Below are positions 1-7,775 of a stretch of DNA of 13,481 nt, piece by piece (within the stretch, counting starts at the first letter, position 1; each line of letters starts with the position of its first letter). Source of the DNA: VYFG01 sp964403545 (GTDB lineage: Bacteria > Pseudomonadota > Gammaproteobacteria > Arenicellales > Poriferihabitantaceae). A program made the position numbers and the translations under genes. Below the pieces are notes generated by a model. It had not been told where the DNA came from. It searched no databases and saw nothing but the letters and a program-made list of their open reading frames with translations. Where the stretch lies: assembly GCA_964403545.1 (NCBI GenBank), contig CAYOGN010000180.1:1-13481 (forward strand). Direction: 5' to 3'.

Positions 1-79
1 GGGAATCACTCGAGGAAATGCCAGTGAAAAATATCTGGCCAGACAATACTCCGAACAAAATGGTGGCAAACTTATTCAT
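1..79 (-). CDS. pilY1: PilY1-like pilus tip protein, N-terminal fragment (runs off the left edge)
   Basis: An ATG at 79-77 opens a frame that continues without a stop to the left edge, giving 26 residues. They begin MNKFATILFGVLSGQIFF, a short basic start followed by a hydrophobic stretch, which fits a Sec signal peptide. The start overlaps the end of pilX by 8 nt (ATGAATAA), so translation is probably coupled; a Shine-Dalgarno sequence is not obvious. In Pseudomonas-type clusters the gene directly after pilX is pilY1, a large exported protein with a C-terminal beta-propeller that sits at the type IV pilus tip and acts in adhesion and surface sensing. The assignment rests on position and the signal peptide only, since no PilY1 domain lies inside the window. 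Another exported protein cannot be excluded. Confidence 0.55.
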   Translation of the reverse strand, partial: MNKFATILFGVLSGQIFFTGISSSDS

Positions 80-575
80 AACCGGCACTTTGGGCCTTTC
101 GAACAACGACACTTGTCAGGGTTATTCCAGAACCGGGATTCCGTCCTTCGGCAATAGCGGTCAGTATAAATCTGCTTGCGTTGTTATCTCTATTGACGAA
201 TGTTTTACCACGCACTTTACTGACTGCTGTGTCCAGTTTTTTGATGTTGACCACTGGGTTAGCAAAACTGGCCTTATCCAGCGATGATTCCGTTGCTTCG
301 TTTGCCGGTATTTCAAACGTGGTTGTCTGCTGTTCAGCGTCAACGGTATACAGATTGATTTCCAGTTGTGGAACGATCAGTTTTTCCGCATAACGCAACG
401 CACTCTCCGCTCTTTGGAAAAGTTGCCCTCGTTGCTGAAATTCGGAGGCCATCCTGGATTCAAGGCTTGCGGTATCAAAACCGGCAAGAGACAGAATCAT
501 AAGAATAATGGACAGTATTAATCCGGTAATTAACGCGTGGCCACGCATTGTTGACTGTCGCGGCATCGCTTTCAT
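72..575 (-). CDS. pilX: Type IV pilus minor pilin PilX
   Basis: This 167-residue protein starts at the ATG at 575-573, which overlaps the pilW stop as ATGA. The frame stays open further upstream, but that would add about 40 basic, non-pilin residues. The N-terminus has a short leader, MKAMPRQSTMRG, then a long hydrophobic helix beginning HALITGLILSIILMI. This is the PilX N-domain pattern (RG-x-AL followed by a hydrophobic run). The residue at +5 after the predicted cleavage is Thr instead of the usual Glu, which fits PilX and GspK-like minor pilins. Around residues 53-65 the stretch QLFQRAESALRYAEK matches the 'F.AAE.ALR.AE' helix typical of PilX. PilX, PilV, PilW and PilY1 form a complex in the inner membrane that primes pilus assembly and probably caps the fibre. 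The C-terminus is poorly conserved, as usual in this family. Confidence 0.82.
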   Translation of the reverse strand: MKAMPRQSTMRGHALITGLILSIILMILSLAGFDTASLESRMASEFQQRGQLFQRAESALRYAEKLIVPQLEINLYTVDAEQQTTTFEIPANEATESSLDKASFANPVVNIKKLDTAVSKVRGKTFVNRDNNASRFILTAIAEGRNPGSGITLTSVVVRKAQSAGYE

Positions 576-1831
576 GTGAGGTGATTCCTCAGGTAGAACT
601 CTTTCTCGATTACCCTCCTTTTGCGTTGATTTCCGGGTTCGGATTCGAGGTTTGATCCGGGGCAGGCCTGAACCTGATGGTGGTTCGATTCGATGCAATG
701 AATGAGGGTTCCCCGGGTATCCGGAAAAACAATGGCTGAATTCAGTTCACTGCGCCCTCGATCGGCGATGGATCTGATCGTTAGCCACCCATGGATGCTT
801 ACAATCTGTCGCCATGTTTCCGGATTGAGATTGAGCTCAGTCGCATTACGATAACTGTCCGGGGTACCGTCTCCATTGATATCCTGTCCATACAGAAATC
901 GAATATTTTCAACGCCTTCGACGATGGCTTCGCTATAGCTGCTGCTGCCGTTGGTGGCAAAACCCATTCGATAGAGCGTCGGTTCCCCCGAACTGCTATC
1001 TTCGGCGAGATAAAAGGTGGTGGTGAGCACTTTGTGTGCTGTGGAACCGGAGGCGAAGCGGTAACGGTGAAACCCTGCGCGCGCTGATTCATCGCTGCAC
1101 GATCCATTTCCTGTGCCGCCAAGCAATACGATTCCGGTTTCCGCAAGCAGGCCACTGGAATCCCTGCGGATGGCATTACAATTAATGGTTTGATCGCTAC
1201 CATAATAGATCGTTGTTGTGTTTTTTAGTGCGCGATATTGAGGTTTGTCGTTGCGGTCGATTTGAAAGGTTGCGGCATGATAGCAATCGTTTATTTCGAT
1301 AATCTGTCCTTTTGAAATGAGCGTCGAAAGATTGCCGAGAAACTCCATGGTCTGACGATCCGGATCGTGGTTTACCAACTCCATTTCAGCCCCTGCGGTT
1401 GAACGGGTGAGCAAAATATCCCCAATGGGTTCACCACCGGGTGTATAACGATTTTTCCCCCAGGATTTACCAAATACCTGGTTGATTGAGTTGAGGTCGT
1501 CGGCGGCGAATCCTCTCAATCCAAAGTTGCTGTATGCCCAGTTACCCAACCTGGTTGATACGCTGGCGTGAGACCGATTGATTGGCGACGAGTAGCTGAC
1601 ATTGCCATTGCAACCACGATATCCAGATTGTTGAATAACCTTGTCGAGGGAATCCATCGCCATCCTCGATGTTTCCTGGATCAGGGAAATGGCATTGTTG
1701 TGATGAAAACCTGCGATTGCCGGCACCAGAATTACCATCATCGCTGCGATGATTACCAGTCCAAGGACCTGACTGATCATCAATTCGATCAGCGTTACGC
1801 CCCTGTTTTTCTGTATATACGTTTCAGACAT
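572..1831 (-). CDS. pilW: Type IV pilus minor pilin PilW
   Basis: This 419-residue protein carries a class III prepilin leader, MSETYIQKNRG, followed by VTLIELMISQVLGLVIIAAM. The cleavage glycine, Glu at +5 and the hydrophobic helix are all present, so it should be processed by the PilD peptidase and held in the inner membrane before pilus assembly. The length and the tail are typical of PilW: the C-terminus near residues 400-419 reads KRRVIEKEFYLRN, like the 'R-R-V-F-x-x-x-x-x-LRN' ending of the family. An acidic stretch, YGQDINGDGTPD, lies around residue 315, as in other PilW proteins. Several cysteines (GYRGC, INDC, TINC, GSC) could form disulfides in the periplasmic domain. The gene lies 80 nt after pilV and overlaps pilX by 4 nt. 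The upstream AAGG lies too close to the ATG to be an ideal ribosome binding site, so translation may depend on the pilV transcript context. Confidence 0.85.
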   Translation of the reverse strand: MSETYIQKNRGVTLIELMISQVLGLVIIAAMMVILVPAIAGFHHNNAISLIQETSRMAMDSLDKVIQQSGYRGCNGNVSYSSPINRSHASVSTRLGNWAYSNFGLRGFAADDLNSINQVFGKSWGKNRYTPGGEPIGDILLTRSTAGAEMELVNHDPDRQTMEFLGNLSTLISKGQIIEINDCYHAATFQIDRNDKPQYRALKNTTTIYYGSDQTINCNAIRRDSSGLLAETGIVLLGGTGNGSCSDESARAGFHRYRFASGSTAHKVLTTTFYLAEDSSSGEPTLYRMGFATNGSSSYSEAIVEGVENIRFLYGQDINGDGTPDSYRNATELNLNPETWRQIVSIHGWLTIRSIADRGRSELNSAIVFPDTRGTLIHCIESNHHQVQACPGSNLESEPGNQRKRRVIEKEFYLRNHLT

Positions 1832-1911
1832 CCTTGTCTTTTCGTTTGTTTATTGGTTCCTGTTTAGATTCACTGCTTCTTTGGTGTCACACCTTTTTGC
1901 TCATATTGGTT

Positions 1912-2382
1912 TTACAGGACAAGGCGGTCGCTACAGATCACTGTATTTGTCGTGGTTAATTCCGAAGTGGTGATGGATTCAGATTGCCTGTTATCCCAAC
2001 CAATACACAATTGGCAGTAACTAACCACCGATGTTTCACAGTCAATTTCCAATGTAGCCCCGGGATGAGAAGTTGAAAGTGATGCAAGTAGCTGGTTTAC
2101 TTTTTCTTCGGTATTGTTGGAGGGCGTAAAAACTGCGTCGGATGCAATCTCAAGATTAAAGTCACCAGCGGTAACCGCGGCCGGATGCAACCGCATGAGA
2201 TCAAGCATTGAAGCCGTCGCAATGGTTGTATCGCTTAGCAGCTGAGCCTGGTGATTGAATTGAATACTTTTAAGCAGCGAGGCGGCGAGGCCGATCAGGC
2301 CAATTGCTACAATCGCCGCAGTGACCATTACCTCAATCAAGGTAAATCCATTTCGCTCTGTCTGGTTTACGTCCCTGTCCAT
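1912..2382 (-). CDS. pilV: Type IV pilus modification/minor pilin PilV
   Basis: This 156-residue protein has the prepilin leader MDRDVNQTERNG and then FTLIEVMVTAAIVAIGLIGL, with Glu at +5 and the 'IAIGLLGLA'-like helix diagnostic of PilV. Around residues 28-60 the stretch QFNHQAQLLSDTTIATASML matches the PilV helix that follows the membrane segment. Cysteines are concentrated near the C-terminus (CETSVVSYCQLC and VICSDRLVL), as in PilV proteins with a disulfide-stapled end. A good GGAGG lies 9 nt before the ATG. It is the first gene of the pilV-pilW-pilX-pilY1 run, and a plausible promoter lies 36 nt upstream. Its role is as a minor pilin in the complex that starts type IV pilus assembly. No fimT/gspH gene precedes it here, unlike in many related clusters. 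Confidence 0.85.
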   Translation of the reverse strand: MDRDVNQTERNGFTLIEVMVTAAIVAIGLIGLAASLLKSIQFNHQAQLLSDTTIATASMLDLMRLHPAAVTAGDFNLEIASDAVFTPSNNTEEKVNQLLASLSTSHPGATLEIDCETSVVSYCQLCIGWDNRQSESITTSELTTTNTVICSDRLVL

Positions 2383-2417
2383 TTTTCTGTCCTCCGGTAT
2401 TCCGTTACCGTGAAGGC

Positions 2418-2446
2418 ATTATTCATGACTCGAGATAAAAAATCAA
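2418..2446 (-). promoter_or_regulatory. Candidate sigma70 promoter for the pilV-pilW-pilX-pilY1 operon
   Basis: On the minus strand TTGATT (2446-2441, 4 of 6 to TTGACA) is separated by 17 nt from AATAAT (2423-2418, 5 of 6 to TATAAT). The -10 lies 36 nt before the pilV ATG, in the 127-nt gap after the helical-repeat gene. I see no rho-independent terminator in this gap, so read-through from the upstream gene is also possible. This is pattern evidence only. Confidence 0.4.
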
Positions 2447-2509
2447 CCCCGAAATGTATTACCGACCATTAACCAGCCATCACAAGGCAGAATTTGGCAT
2501 AACGGTGGA

Positions 2510-3697
2510 TCAATTGTTGCCACATTGCGCATGCTGAATTTTCAATTGAGGGATAGCAATTCTCTCCGGTGCGGTATACGGGAACTTCATTCTGACCTTG
2601 GCCGCGGTTCTGATGTTCTCTGGATTATTATTGCCGTCCACAAGACCTCGATAACGCACAATTGCTTGATCGCGGAGGCCGGATACATCCATCGCATTGG
2701 CAATGGCAAATTCCTGAAAAGGTTTGAGCACGGGCTCTGTCCGGGTGGCAAGCAGTGCCTCGTGGCGTCCGAGATCTGCATGGATTCTGAATGCTGCCTT
2801 TGTAAGCTGCCTCCGATTTACTGCCGGAGAGTCCTGTTGCATGGAATCAAGATTTGCCTGCAGTGCCAGTTCCGGATAGCCGCACTTCAACAACAATCCC
2901 TGTCTTAATACGGCCAGGTCGTTATTTTTCATCAGATATTTTCCTGTTTGATCGATCATGCTTTGATACCGGCAAACCGTCGGCATTTGCCATGAAATTT
3001 CCGATAAAAGCGTGCGAGATGCTTCATTTGCAAATACGGATGGACCAATGATGGATTGTTCAATCAGTTCAATTCCCCTGCTGCGATCTCCGTGATAACC
3101 GGATTTTCCCACCAGCCAATGACGCTGGTTAGAAAGGTCATGGGTGTATACCTCGAATAAACCCATTAGAAAACCGGCATCGTTAACCCCCGGGGTAGCC
3201 TGGTCAGCGTTTTGTAAAAATTTCGAGAGGTGTCTGATCGCCTCTAACCCCAGTTGAACACCCGATATGTATTGCTCATTTTCCATTAGCGCCCTCGCGG
3301 TATAGCCTTTACCGAGACCAAGGGCGAGGATAGCGCTGAGATTATTCGTGGCCGGAGTGTGCCTTGATTCCAGTTCTTCAATAGCTGATAGCAGCTTCGA
3401 GATCCCCTGGGTTTTAACCTTTTGCTCTCGTTGCTGGTAGCCTTTGTGCCACATGGCCAGGGCACGATAAAATGCCGGGGAAGGGATCAGGGCAATATTC
3501 CAATCGAAGTTTTGAATGAACTGTTCAGCGTTATCATTATCGCCATTGAGAATGGCATTGACGATATTCTTTTCCGGCTGTAATTCGCAGGAATCTGCTT
3601 CTGCCTCTGCGGCAAATGCTTGCTGATGATTAGCGCTAGCAAAAAATGCAATCATCAGGGTAAGGGCAATGGCTGGCAAAGTTAAAAAGTTTCTCAT
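2510..3697 (-). CDS. Exported helical-repeat (TPR-like) protein of unknown function
   Basis: The chosen ATG at 3697-3695 gives 395 residues and a clean Sec signal peptide: MRNF, a hydrophobic core LTLPAIALTLMIAFFA, and probable cleavage near AFA|AE at about residue 29. The frame stays open upstream to a TTG at 3733 (407 residues), which has an AAGGA about 11 nt before it but would put twelve extra residues ahead of the signal peptide. Neither start is certain. The mature part is mostly alpha-helical with Ala/Leu-rich repeats. The middle, GLFEVYTHDLSNQRHWLVGK followed by GDRSRGIELIEQS (about residues 175-215), resembles bacterial TPR-like proteins in which a 'GL..YY' helix is followed by 'GGDR..GL..L..A'. 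That resemblance is from memory. It is probably periplasmic or outer-membrane associated. It lies between the NTF2-like gene and pilV, all on one strand, which hints at a cell-envelope or pilus-related role but does not prove it. Confidence 0.6.
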   Translation of the reverse strand: MRNFLTLPAIALTLMIAFFASANHQQAFAAEAEADSCELQPEKNIVNAILNGDNDNAEQFIQNFDWNIALIPSPAFYRALAMWHKGYQQREQKVKTQGISKLLSAIEELESRHTPATNNLSAILALGLGKGYTARALMENEQYISGVQLGLEAIRHLSKFLQNADQATPGVNDAGFLMGLFEVYTHDLSNQRHWLVGKSGYHGDRSRGIELIEQSIIGPSVFANEASRTLLSEISWQMPTVCRYQSMIDQTGKYLMKNNDLAVLRQGLLLKCGYPELALQANLDSMQQDSPAVNRRQLTKAAFRIHADLGRHEALLATRTEPVLKPFQEFAIANAMDVSGLRDQAIVRYRGLVDGNNNPENIRTAAKVRMKFPYTAPERIAIPQLKIQHAQCGNN

Positions 3698-3838
3698 GAC
3701 CAATAAGGAGCTACAAATTTTTGCCTTTCTCAATGTGCACCAGATCCTTGCCTATCTTCATTGTGCCCGGTTGCATTTAGCTGGTCAGTTTTGTTTGCAT
3801 AATAGATGGATCTGGTACGTTGATTTTTTACAGGCTCC

Positions 3839-4615
3839 CTATTTTACGGTGGCGTTAAACCCAACCAGTTTCCATCCCAGGCCTTCGTATATAAATTTTT
3901 GGTCGAAATGTAACTGTCTTGGCCGGGTAGTATAGGCCCCGCTGATTACCAGTACCCTATTTTCATCAAGCTCGGTGCTCGCTTTAAACTCGGGATCGAT
4001 ACTGTCCAGAATTGTCAAATCAAGCCCGGCCGCAAAGAATCCGGAAAATGCTTTATCGAGGTCAGCTACGCTGAGTTGTTGTTGCCAGACATTGGCGATG
4101 GTTTGGTGAAAAGCAGCCATACTTTTTTCATTTACCGACAGTGCGAATTGATGTATCGACTGTTTCAGAAGCTTGATCAACTCCTTTTTCGGTGGAATTT
4201 GTGCATCCCGGGATGTTTCATTGAGGCCAGCAGATGGTTTGCGCATGGAATGGATTTTCCAGCCTTCTTCGCCCTTTATAAACCCCACCACCAAGGGAAT
4301 GGTGCGGCCCTCTACAGTAGTGATGGTGCCGGATATTTCACCGTGATCAGATTCAATGAAACGAGTACCCCAACTACTCTGCTGATAGTTTTGCAGCGAA
4401 TTCACGTCAATGAAATCTTGCAGATCCTGTTTCGAGGCGATTGCCCTGAAGTCAGGTGAAAACAGGGTGTACGCTTGATCGATATTATTCTCCTTTAGCG
4501 AACTGAGAAATTCCTCCGTTACATCTGCAAAAGTTCGGTTAAAAAAATAGACTGAGCCGATTCCCACTAAAATCAGCAATAATAATCCCGGCAAGATTTT
4601 ATACCATCCTTTCAT
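3839..4615 (-). CDS. Membrane-anchored protein with two NTF2-like halves, function unknown
   Basis: The 258-residue product begins MKGWYKILPGLLLLILVGIG, a single N-terminal membrane anchor or uncleaved signal, so the rest should lie in the periplasm. Two similar halves follow. The first, about residues 30-125, starts with a helix (FADVTEEFLSSLKENNIDQA) and ends EEGWKIHSMR. The second, about residues 147-258, starts LLKQSIHQFALSVNEKSMAA and ends GLGWKLVGFNA. The order of helix, 'D/A-F', beta strands and a closing 'G-W-K-(I/L)' strand is typical of NTF2-like / DUF4864-like lipid- or ligand-binding folds. The internal duplication is my reading and no catalytic residues are evident. No Shine-Dalgarno sequence is clear upstream. 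It is transcribed away from soeA, and the helical-repeat gene starts 141 nt downstream on the same strand. Confidence 0.6.
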   Translation of the reverse strand: MKGWYKILPGLLLLILVGIGSVYFFNRTFADVTEEFLSSLKENNIDQAYTLFSPDFRAIASKQDLQDFIDVNSLQNYQQSSWGTRFIESDHGEISGTITTVEGRTIPLVVGFIKGEEGWKIHSMRKPSAGLNETSRDAQIPPKKELIKLLKQSIHQFALSVNEKSMAAFHQTIANVWQQQLSVADLDKAFSGFFAAGLDLTILDSIDPEFKASTELDENRVLVISGAYTTRPRQLHFDQKFIYEGLGWKLVGFNATVK

Positions 4616-4718
4616 CAGTGATTTTTGTTCGTTAATATATAGAGGTGCTCATAGAACTTGTCCTGTGGAGGACGGTTCTGAAATTTCAATTTTACGATAA
4701 CCCGATGTAAGACTGTTA

Positions 4719-4762
4719 GTAGTTCGTCAAGGTGATACTGTAATATCACCTTGACGGACTAC
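4719..4762. repeat. 19-bp inverted repeat (hairpin) between divergent genes
   Basis: The left arm GTAGTTCGTCAAGGTGATA (4719-4737) pairs with the right arm TATCACCTTGACGGACTAC (4744-4762) in 18 of 19 positions. The single exception is G-U compatible in RNA, and the loop is 6 nt (CTGTAA). The genes on either side start facing away from it, so it is not the terminator of either, and no T-tract follows on either strand. It could be an operator, a 5'-leader hairpin or a dispersed palindromic element. A TTGACG inside the right arm (4752-4757) could serve as a -35 box with TCTATT at 4775-4780. Confidence 0.75.
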
Positions 4763-4824
4763 CAGGGCCCATTCTCTATTCAGAGCCTATTGATCCTACT
4801 GATAGGGCAATCAGATAAGCCCGT

Positions 4825-4852
4825 TTGTTATTTGTTAATTTCTCCAGATAAT
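4825..4852 (+). promoter_or_regulatory. Candidate promoter of the soeABC operon
   Basis: TTGTTA (4825-4830, 4 of 6 to consensus) and GATAAT (4847-4852, 5 of 6) are 16 nt apart, with the -10 about 40 nt before the soeA ATG. A weaker alternative is TTGACG (4752-4757) with TCTATT (4775-4780) at 17 nt, whose -35 lies inside the inverted repeat. Sequence pattern only. Confidence 0.33.
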
Positions 4853-4892
4853 GGGTGAGTAAATATGATAGCGGCCAGACCGAAATCAAACA

Positions 4893-7775
4893 ATGAAAAT
4901 ATCTCACAACAAGGACACGACCGGCAGCGAAGTCGAGGTTAAAAATACCACCTGCTATATGTGTGCCTGTCGCTGCGGGATCAGGGTTACATTGCGCAAT
5001 GGTGAAATTCGATACATAGAAGGAAATCCGGAACATCCACTGAACAAAGGTGTGATCTGTGCCAAGGGAGCATCAGGCATCATGAAGCAATATTCCCCGG
5101 CTCGACTGAGCAGGCCGTTGTTACGGAAACCTGGCGCTGAGCGGGGCGCAGCGGAGTTTGACGAAATCAGTTGGGAAGAAGCTTTTTCCATTCTGCACAA
5201 ACGATTGTCTGAAATTCGCCAGACCGATCCGAAAAAGTTTGCCCTGTTTACCGGCCGTGATCAGATGCAGGCCCTTACCGGGCTTTTTGCGAGCCAGTTC
5301 GGGACCCCAAACTACGCCGCCCATGGGGGACTTTGCTCAGTCAATATGGCGGCTGGGATGATCTACAGTATCGGGGGCTCATTCTGGGAGTTTGGCGGCC
5401 CGGACCTTGATCGGGCCCGATTATTTATCATGATTGGTACCGCAGAAGATCACCATTCAAACCCGCTAAAAATTGCCATTGCGAAGTTTAAACGCAGTGG
5501 TGGGAAATTTATTTCAATCAATCCGGTCCGTACCGGGTATTCGGCCATTGCAGACGAATGGGTTCCGATCCGGCCAGGCACGGATGGTGCATTAATGCTG
5601 GCGTTGAACCATGTGCTGATCAAGCAGGGATTATATGATCGAGAGTTCCTGATTCAATATACCAATTCGGCTGAACTGGTGAAGCATGATCCCACAAGTG
5701 ACGACCACGGTTTATTTGTTCGGCATGAAATGGCAGGAGAAGAAGGGTGCTTCGATCCCCAGAACAAATTGTGGTGGGATCGGTCCAGCAACAGTTCGGT
5801 AGTCGCTCGTAGTGAAGGCTGTGACCCGCGGCTGATGGGCAGCTACACGCTTGAAGACGGCACCCCGGTCAAAACGGCGTTTCAGTTGCTGAGTGAAAGA
5901 GTAGAGCAGTACACGCCACAGTGGGCTGAACAAATCACAGGAATTGCAGCCGCTACCATTACCCGTCTGGCCCATGAAATGGGCGTCACTGCCCGCGATC
6001 AGAAAATCGAGTTGCCTATTGCCTGGACCGATGTCTGGGGAAAAGAACACGATACGGTAACCGGCAATCCGGTGGCGTTTCATGCCATGCGTGGAATGGC
6101 GGCCCATTCCAATGGGTTCCAGTCGATCCGTGCACTTTCCATCTTAATGAGTATATTGGGTACCATCGATCGTCCCGGGGGATTTCGCCACAAGGCGCCG
6201 TTCCCGCGACCGATCCCTCCCTGTGCCAAGACGCCAAACGATCCAGCGGCAATCCGCCCCGGTTCACCGCTGGACGGGATGCCGTTGGGCTGGCCTGCCG
6301 AACCGGATGATCTCTTTGTCGATGAGCAGGGGGAGGCGGTGCGCATTGACAAAGCATTTTCCTGGGAGTATCCGCTGTCGGTGCACGGGATGATGCACAA
6401 TGTCATTACCAACGCGACCAAAGGCGATCCGTATACCATCGATACCCTGATGATTTTTATGGCCAATATGGCATGGAATTCCACCATGAATACGGTGGAA
6501 ATTCGCAAGATGTTGAATCAGAAACGAGAGGATGGCGAGTTCAGGATTCCATTTCTGGTAGTTTGCGATGCTTTTCAATCCGAGACTGTGGCATTTGCTG
6601 ATCTGGTACTGCCAGATACCACCTATCTTGAGCGCCATGACGTCATGTCGATGCTGGACCGCCCCATTTCCGAGTTTGAGGGGCCGGTGGACAGTGTACG
6701 CATTCCAGTGGTGAAACCTGCTGGGGATTGCAAACCCTTTCAGGAAGTACTGATTGAATTGGCGTCGCGGCTGAAGTTCCCGAAATTTGTCGACAAAGAG
6801 GGGAACCGCAAATTCAGAAATTACCCTGACTTTGTGGTCAACTACGAAACTGATCCTGGCTCCGGGATCGGGTTCCTCGCTGGCTGGCGCGGTGCCAATG
6901 GTGATCAGTTTATGAAGGGCCGCCCCAATCCTGACCAATGGGAAAAGTATCGGCAGAATAATTGCGTGTTCCAGTATCACCTGCCAAAATCATACCAGTA
7001 CATGCGGAACTGGAACCGTGGATATCTCGAGTGGGCCCAGGATCATCGTCTGGTCCGATATGCAGAGCCCATTAACCTGCATGTTTACTCCGAAGTGCTG
7101 CAACAATTTCGCCTCGCCGCCCAGGGCAAGACTGATGGCCGACAGCCGCCTGATCGTCTGCGTAAACGTATTGAAACCTATTTCGATCCATTGCCGTTCT
7201 ACTACGAACCACTGGAGTGCCAGATGACCGATAAAGGACGGTTCCCACTCAAGGCGGTGACCCAGCGACCGATGGCGATGTATCATTCATGGGATTCGCA
7301 GAACGCATGGTTGCGCCAGATTCACTCCCATAATTACCTTTATTTAAGTCCACGGGTCGGGCACCAGCAGGGGTTTGAAGACGGGGACTGGATCTGGGTT
7401 GAATCGATGTGGGGCAAGGTGAAATGCATGTGCCGGTTCAGTGAAGCGGTGGAGCCGGGTACGGTGTGGACATGGAATGCAATTGGCAAGGTAAGTGGTG
7501 CCTGGAACCTGGATCCTGCAAGTGACGAGGCGCAAAAAGGATTTTTGCTAAACCATTTGATATCCGAAGAATTACCACAAAAAGGACGGCCGGTTTTCTC
7601 CAATTCGGATCCAATAACCGGACAGGCTGCCTGGTATGACGTCCAGGTGAGGGTCTATAAAGCAGACAGCGGAAAACCCGTCAGCCTGCCGCAGTTTGAA
7701 CCCGTAAAACCGGTGCCGGGAGTCTCGAAAAAACGCAAGCCATGGCTGGGGTATTTCGCTGGAAGCGAATCATGA
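4893..7775 (+). CDS. soeA: Sulfite dehydrogenase (quinone) molybdopterin subunit SoeA
   Basis: This is the 960-residue catalytic subunit of a complex iron-sulfur molybdoenzyme. Near the N-terminus Cys21, Cys24, Cys28 and Cys56 (C-x2-C-x3-C-x27-C), followed by Lys58, form the [4Fe-4S] site. Around residue 148 the motif GGLCSVNMA, after FGTPNYAAH, supplies a Cys as probable molybdenum ligand. Further molybdopterin-binding stretches include MIGTAEDHHSNP, SINPVRTGYSAIADEWVPIRPGTDG and DLVLPDTTYLERHD. The C-terminal cofactor domain, from about residue 785, contains YLSPRVGHQQGFEDGDWIWV. There is no twin-arginine signal, so it should act in the cytoplasm, as SoeA does. It would oxidise sulfite to sulfate and hand electrons to SoeB. 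The motifs, the length and the following soeB/soeC genes match the Allochromatium vinosum and Ruegeria SoeABC type as I know them. A related polysulfide/thiosulfate reductase-type enzyme is the main alternative. The ribosome binding site is weak. The stop overlaps the soeB start as ATGA. Confidence 0.8.
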   Translation: MKISHNKDTTGSEVEVKNTTCYMCACRCGIRVTLRNGEIRYIEGNPEHPLNKGVICAKGASGIMKQYSPARLSRPLLRKPGAERGAAEFDEISWEEAFSILHKRLSEIRQTDPKKFALFTGRDQMQALTGLFASQFGTPNYAAHGGLCSVNMAAGMIYSIGGSFWEFGGPDLDRARLFIMIGTAEDHHSNPLKIAIAKFKRSGGKFISINPVRTGYSAIADEWVPIRPGTDGALMLALNHVLIKQGLYDREFLIQYTNSAELVKHDPTSDDHGLFVRHEMAGEEGCFDPQNKLWWDRSSNSSVVARSEGCDPRLMGSYTLEDGTPVKTAFQLLSERVEQYTPQWAEQITGIAAATITRLAHEMGVTARDQKIELPIAWTDVWGKEHDTVTGNPVAFHAMRGMAAHSNGFQSIRALSILMSILGTIDRPGGFRHKAPFPRPIPPCAKTPNDPAAIRPGSPLDGMPLGWPAEPDDLFVDEQGEAVRIDKAFSWEYPLSVHGMMHNVITNATKGDPYTIDTLMIFMANMAWNSTMNTVEIRKMLNQKREDGEFRIPFLVVCDAFQSETVAFADLVLPDTTYLERHDVMSMLDRPISEFEGPVDSVRIPVVKPAGDCKPFQEVLIELASRLKFPKFVDKEGNRKFRNYPDFVVNYETDPGSGIGFLAGWRGANGDQFMKGRPNPDQWEKYRQNNCVFQYHLPKSYQYMRNWNRGYLEWAQDHRLVRYAEPINLHVYSEVLQQFRLAAQGKTDGRQPPDRLRKRIETYFDPLPFYYEPLECQMTDKGRFPLKAVTQRPMAMYHSWDSQNAWLRQIHSHNYLYLSPRVGHQQGFEDGDWIWVESMWGKVKCMCRFSEAVEPGTVWTWNAIGKVSGAWNLDPASDEAQKGFLLNHLISEELPQKGRPVFSNSDPITGQAAWYDVQVRVYKADSGKPVSLPQFEPVKPVPGVSKKRKPWLGYFAGSES

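Noticed and set aside
799..1203. A 134-codon minus-strand frame inside pilW, and a facing plus-strand frame at 791-1087
   Set aside because: Both overlap the coding part of pilW in other frames and show low-complexity, motif-free products.
3669..3935. Plus-strand frame of 88 codons across the gap between the two envelope genes
   Set aside because: It overlaps the signal peptide region of one gene and the end of the other on the opposite strand, and its product resembles no known protein. Coincidental opening is more likely.
4719..4762. Inverted repeat read as a rho-independent terminator
   Set aside because: Neither strand has a T-tract after the stem, and both adjacent genes begin, rather than end, on the sides facing it.
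6264..6980. A long open frame (238 codons) on the minus strand inside soeA
   Set aside because: It lies entirely within a well-supported molybdopterin subunit, its translation has no recognisable motif, and the opposite strand carries the conserved residues. It is a shadow frame.
7742..7771. Upstream in-frame ATG as the start of soeB
   Set aside because: It would overlap soeA by 34 nt, adds residues absent from the family pattern, and the ATG at 7772 has both the ATGA overlap and a ribosome binding site.
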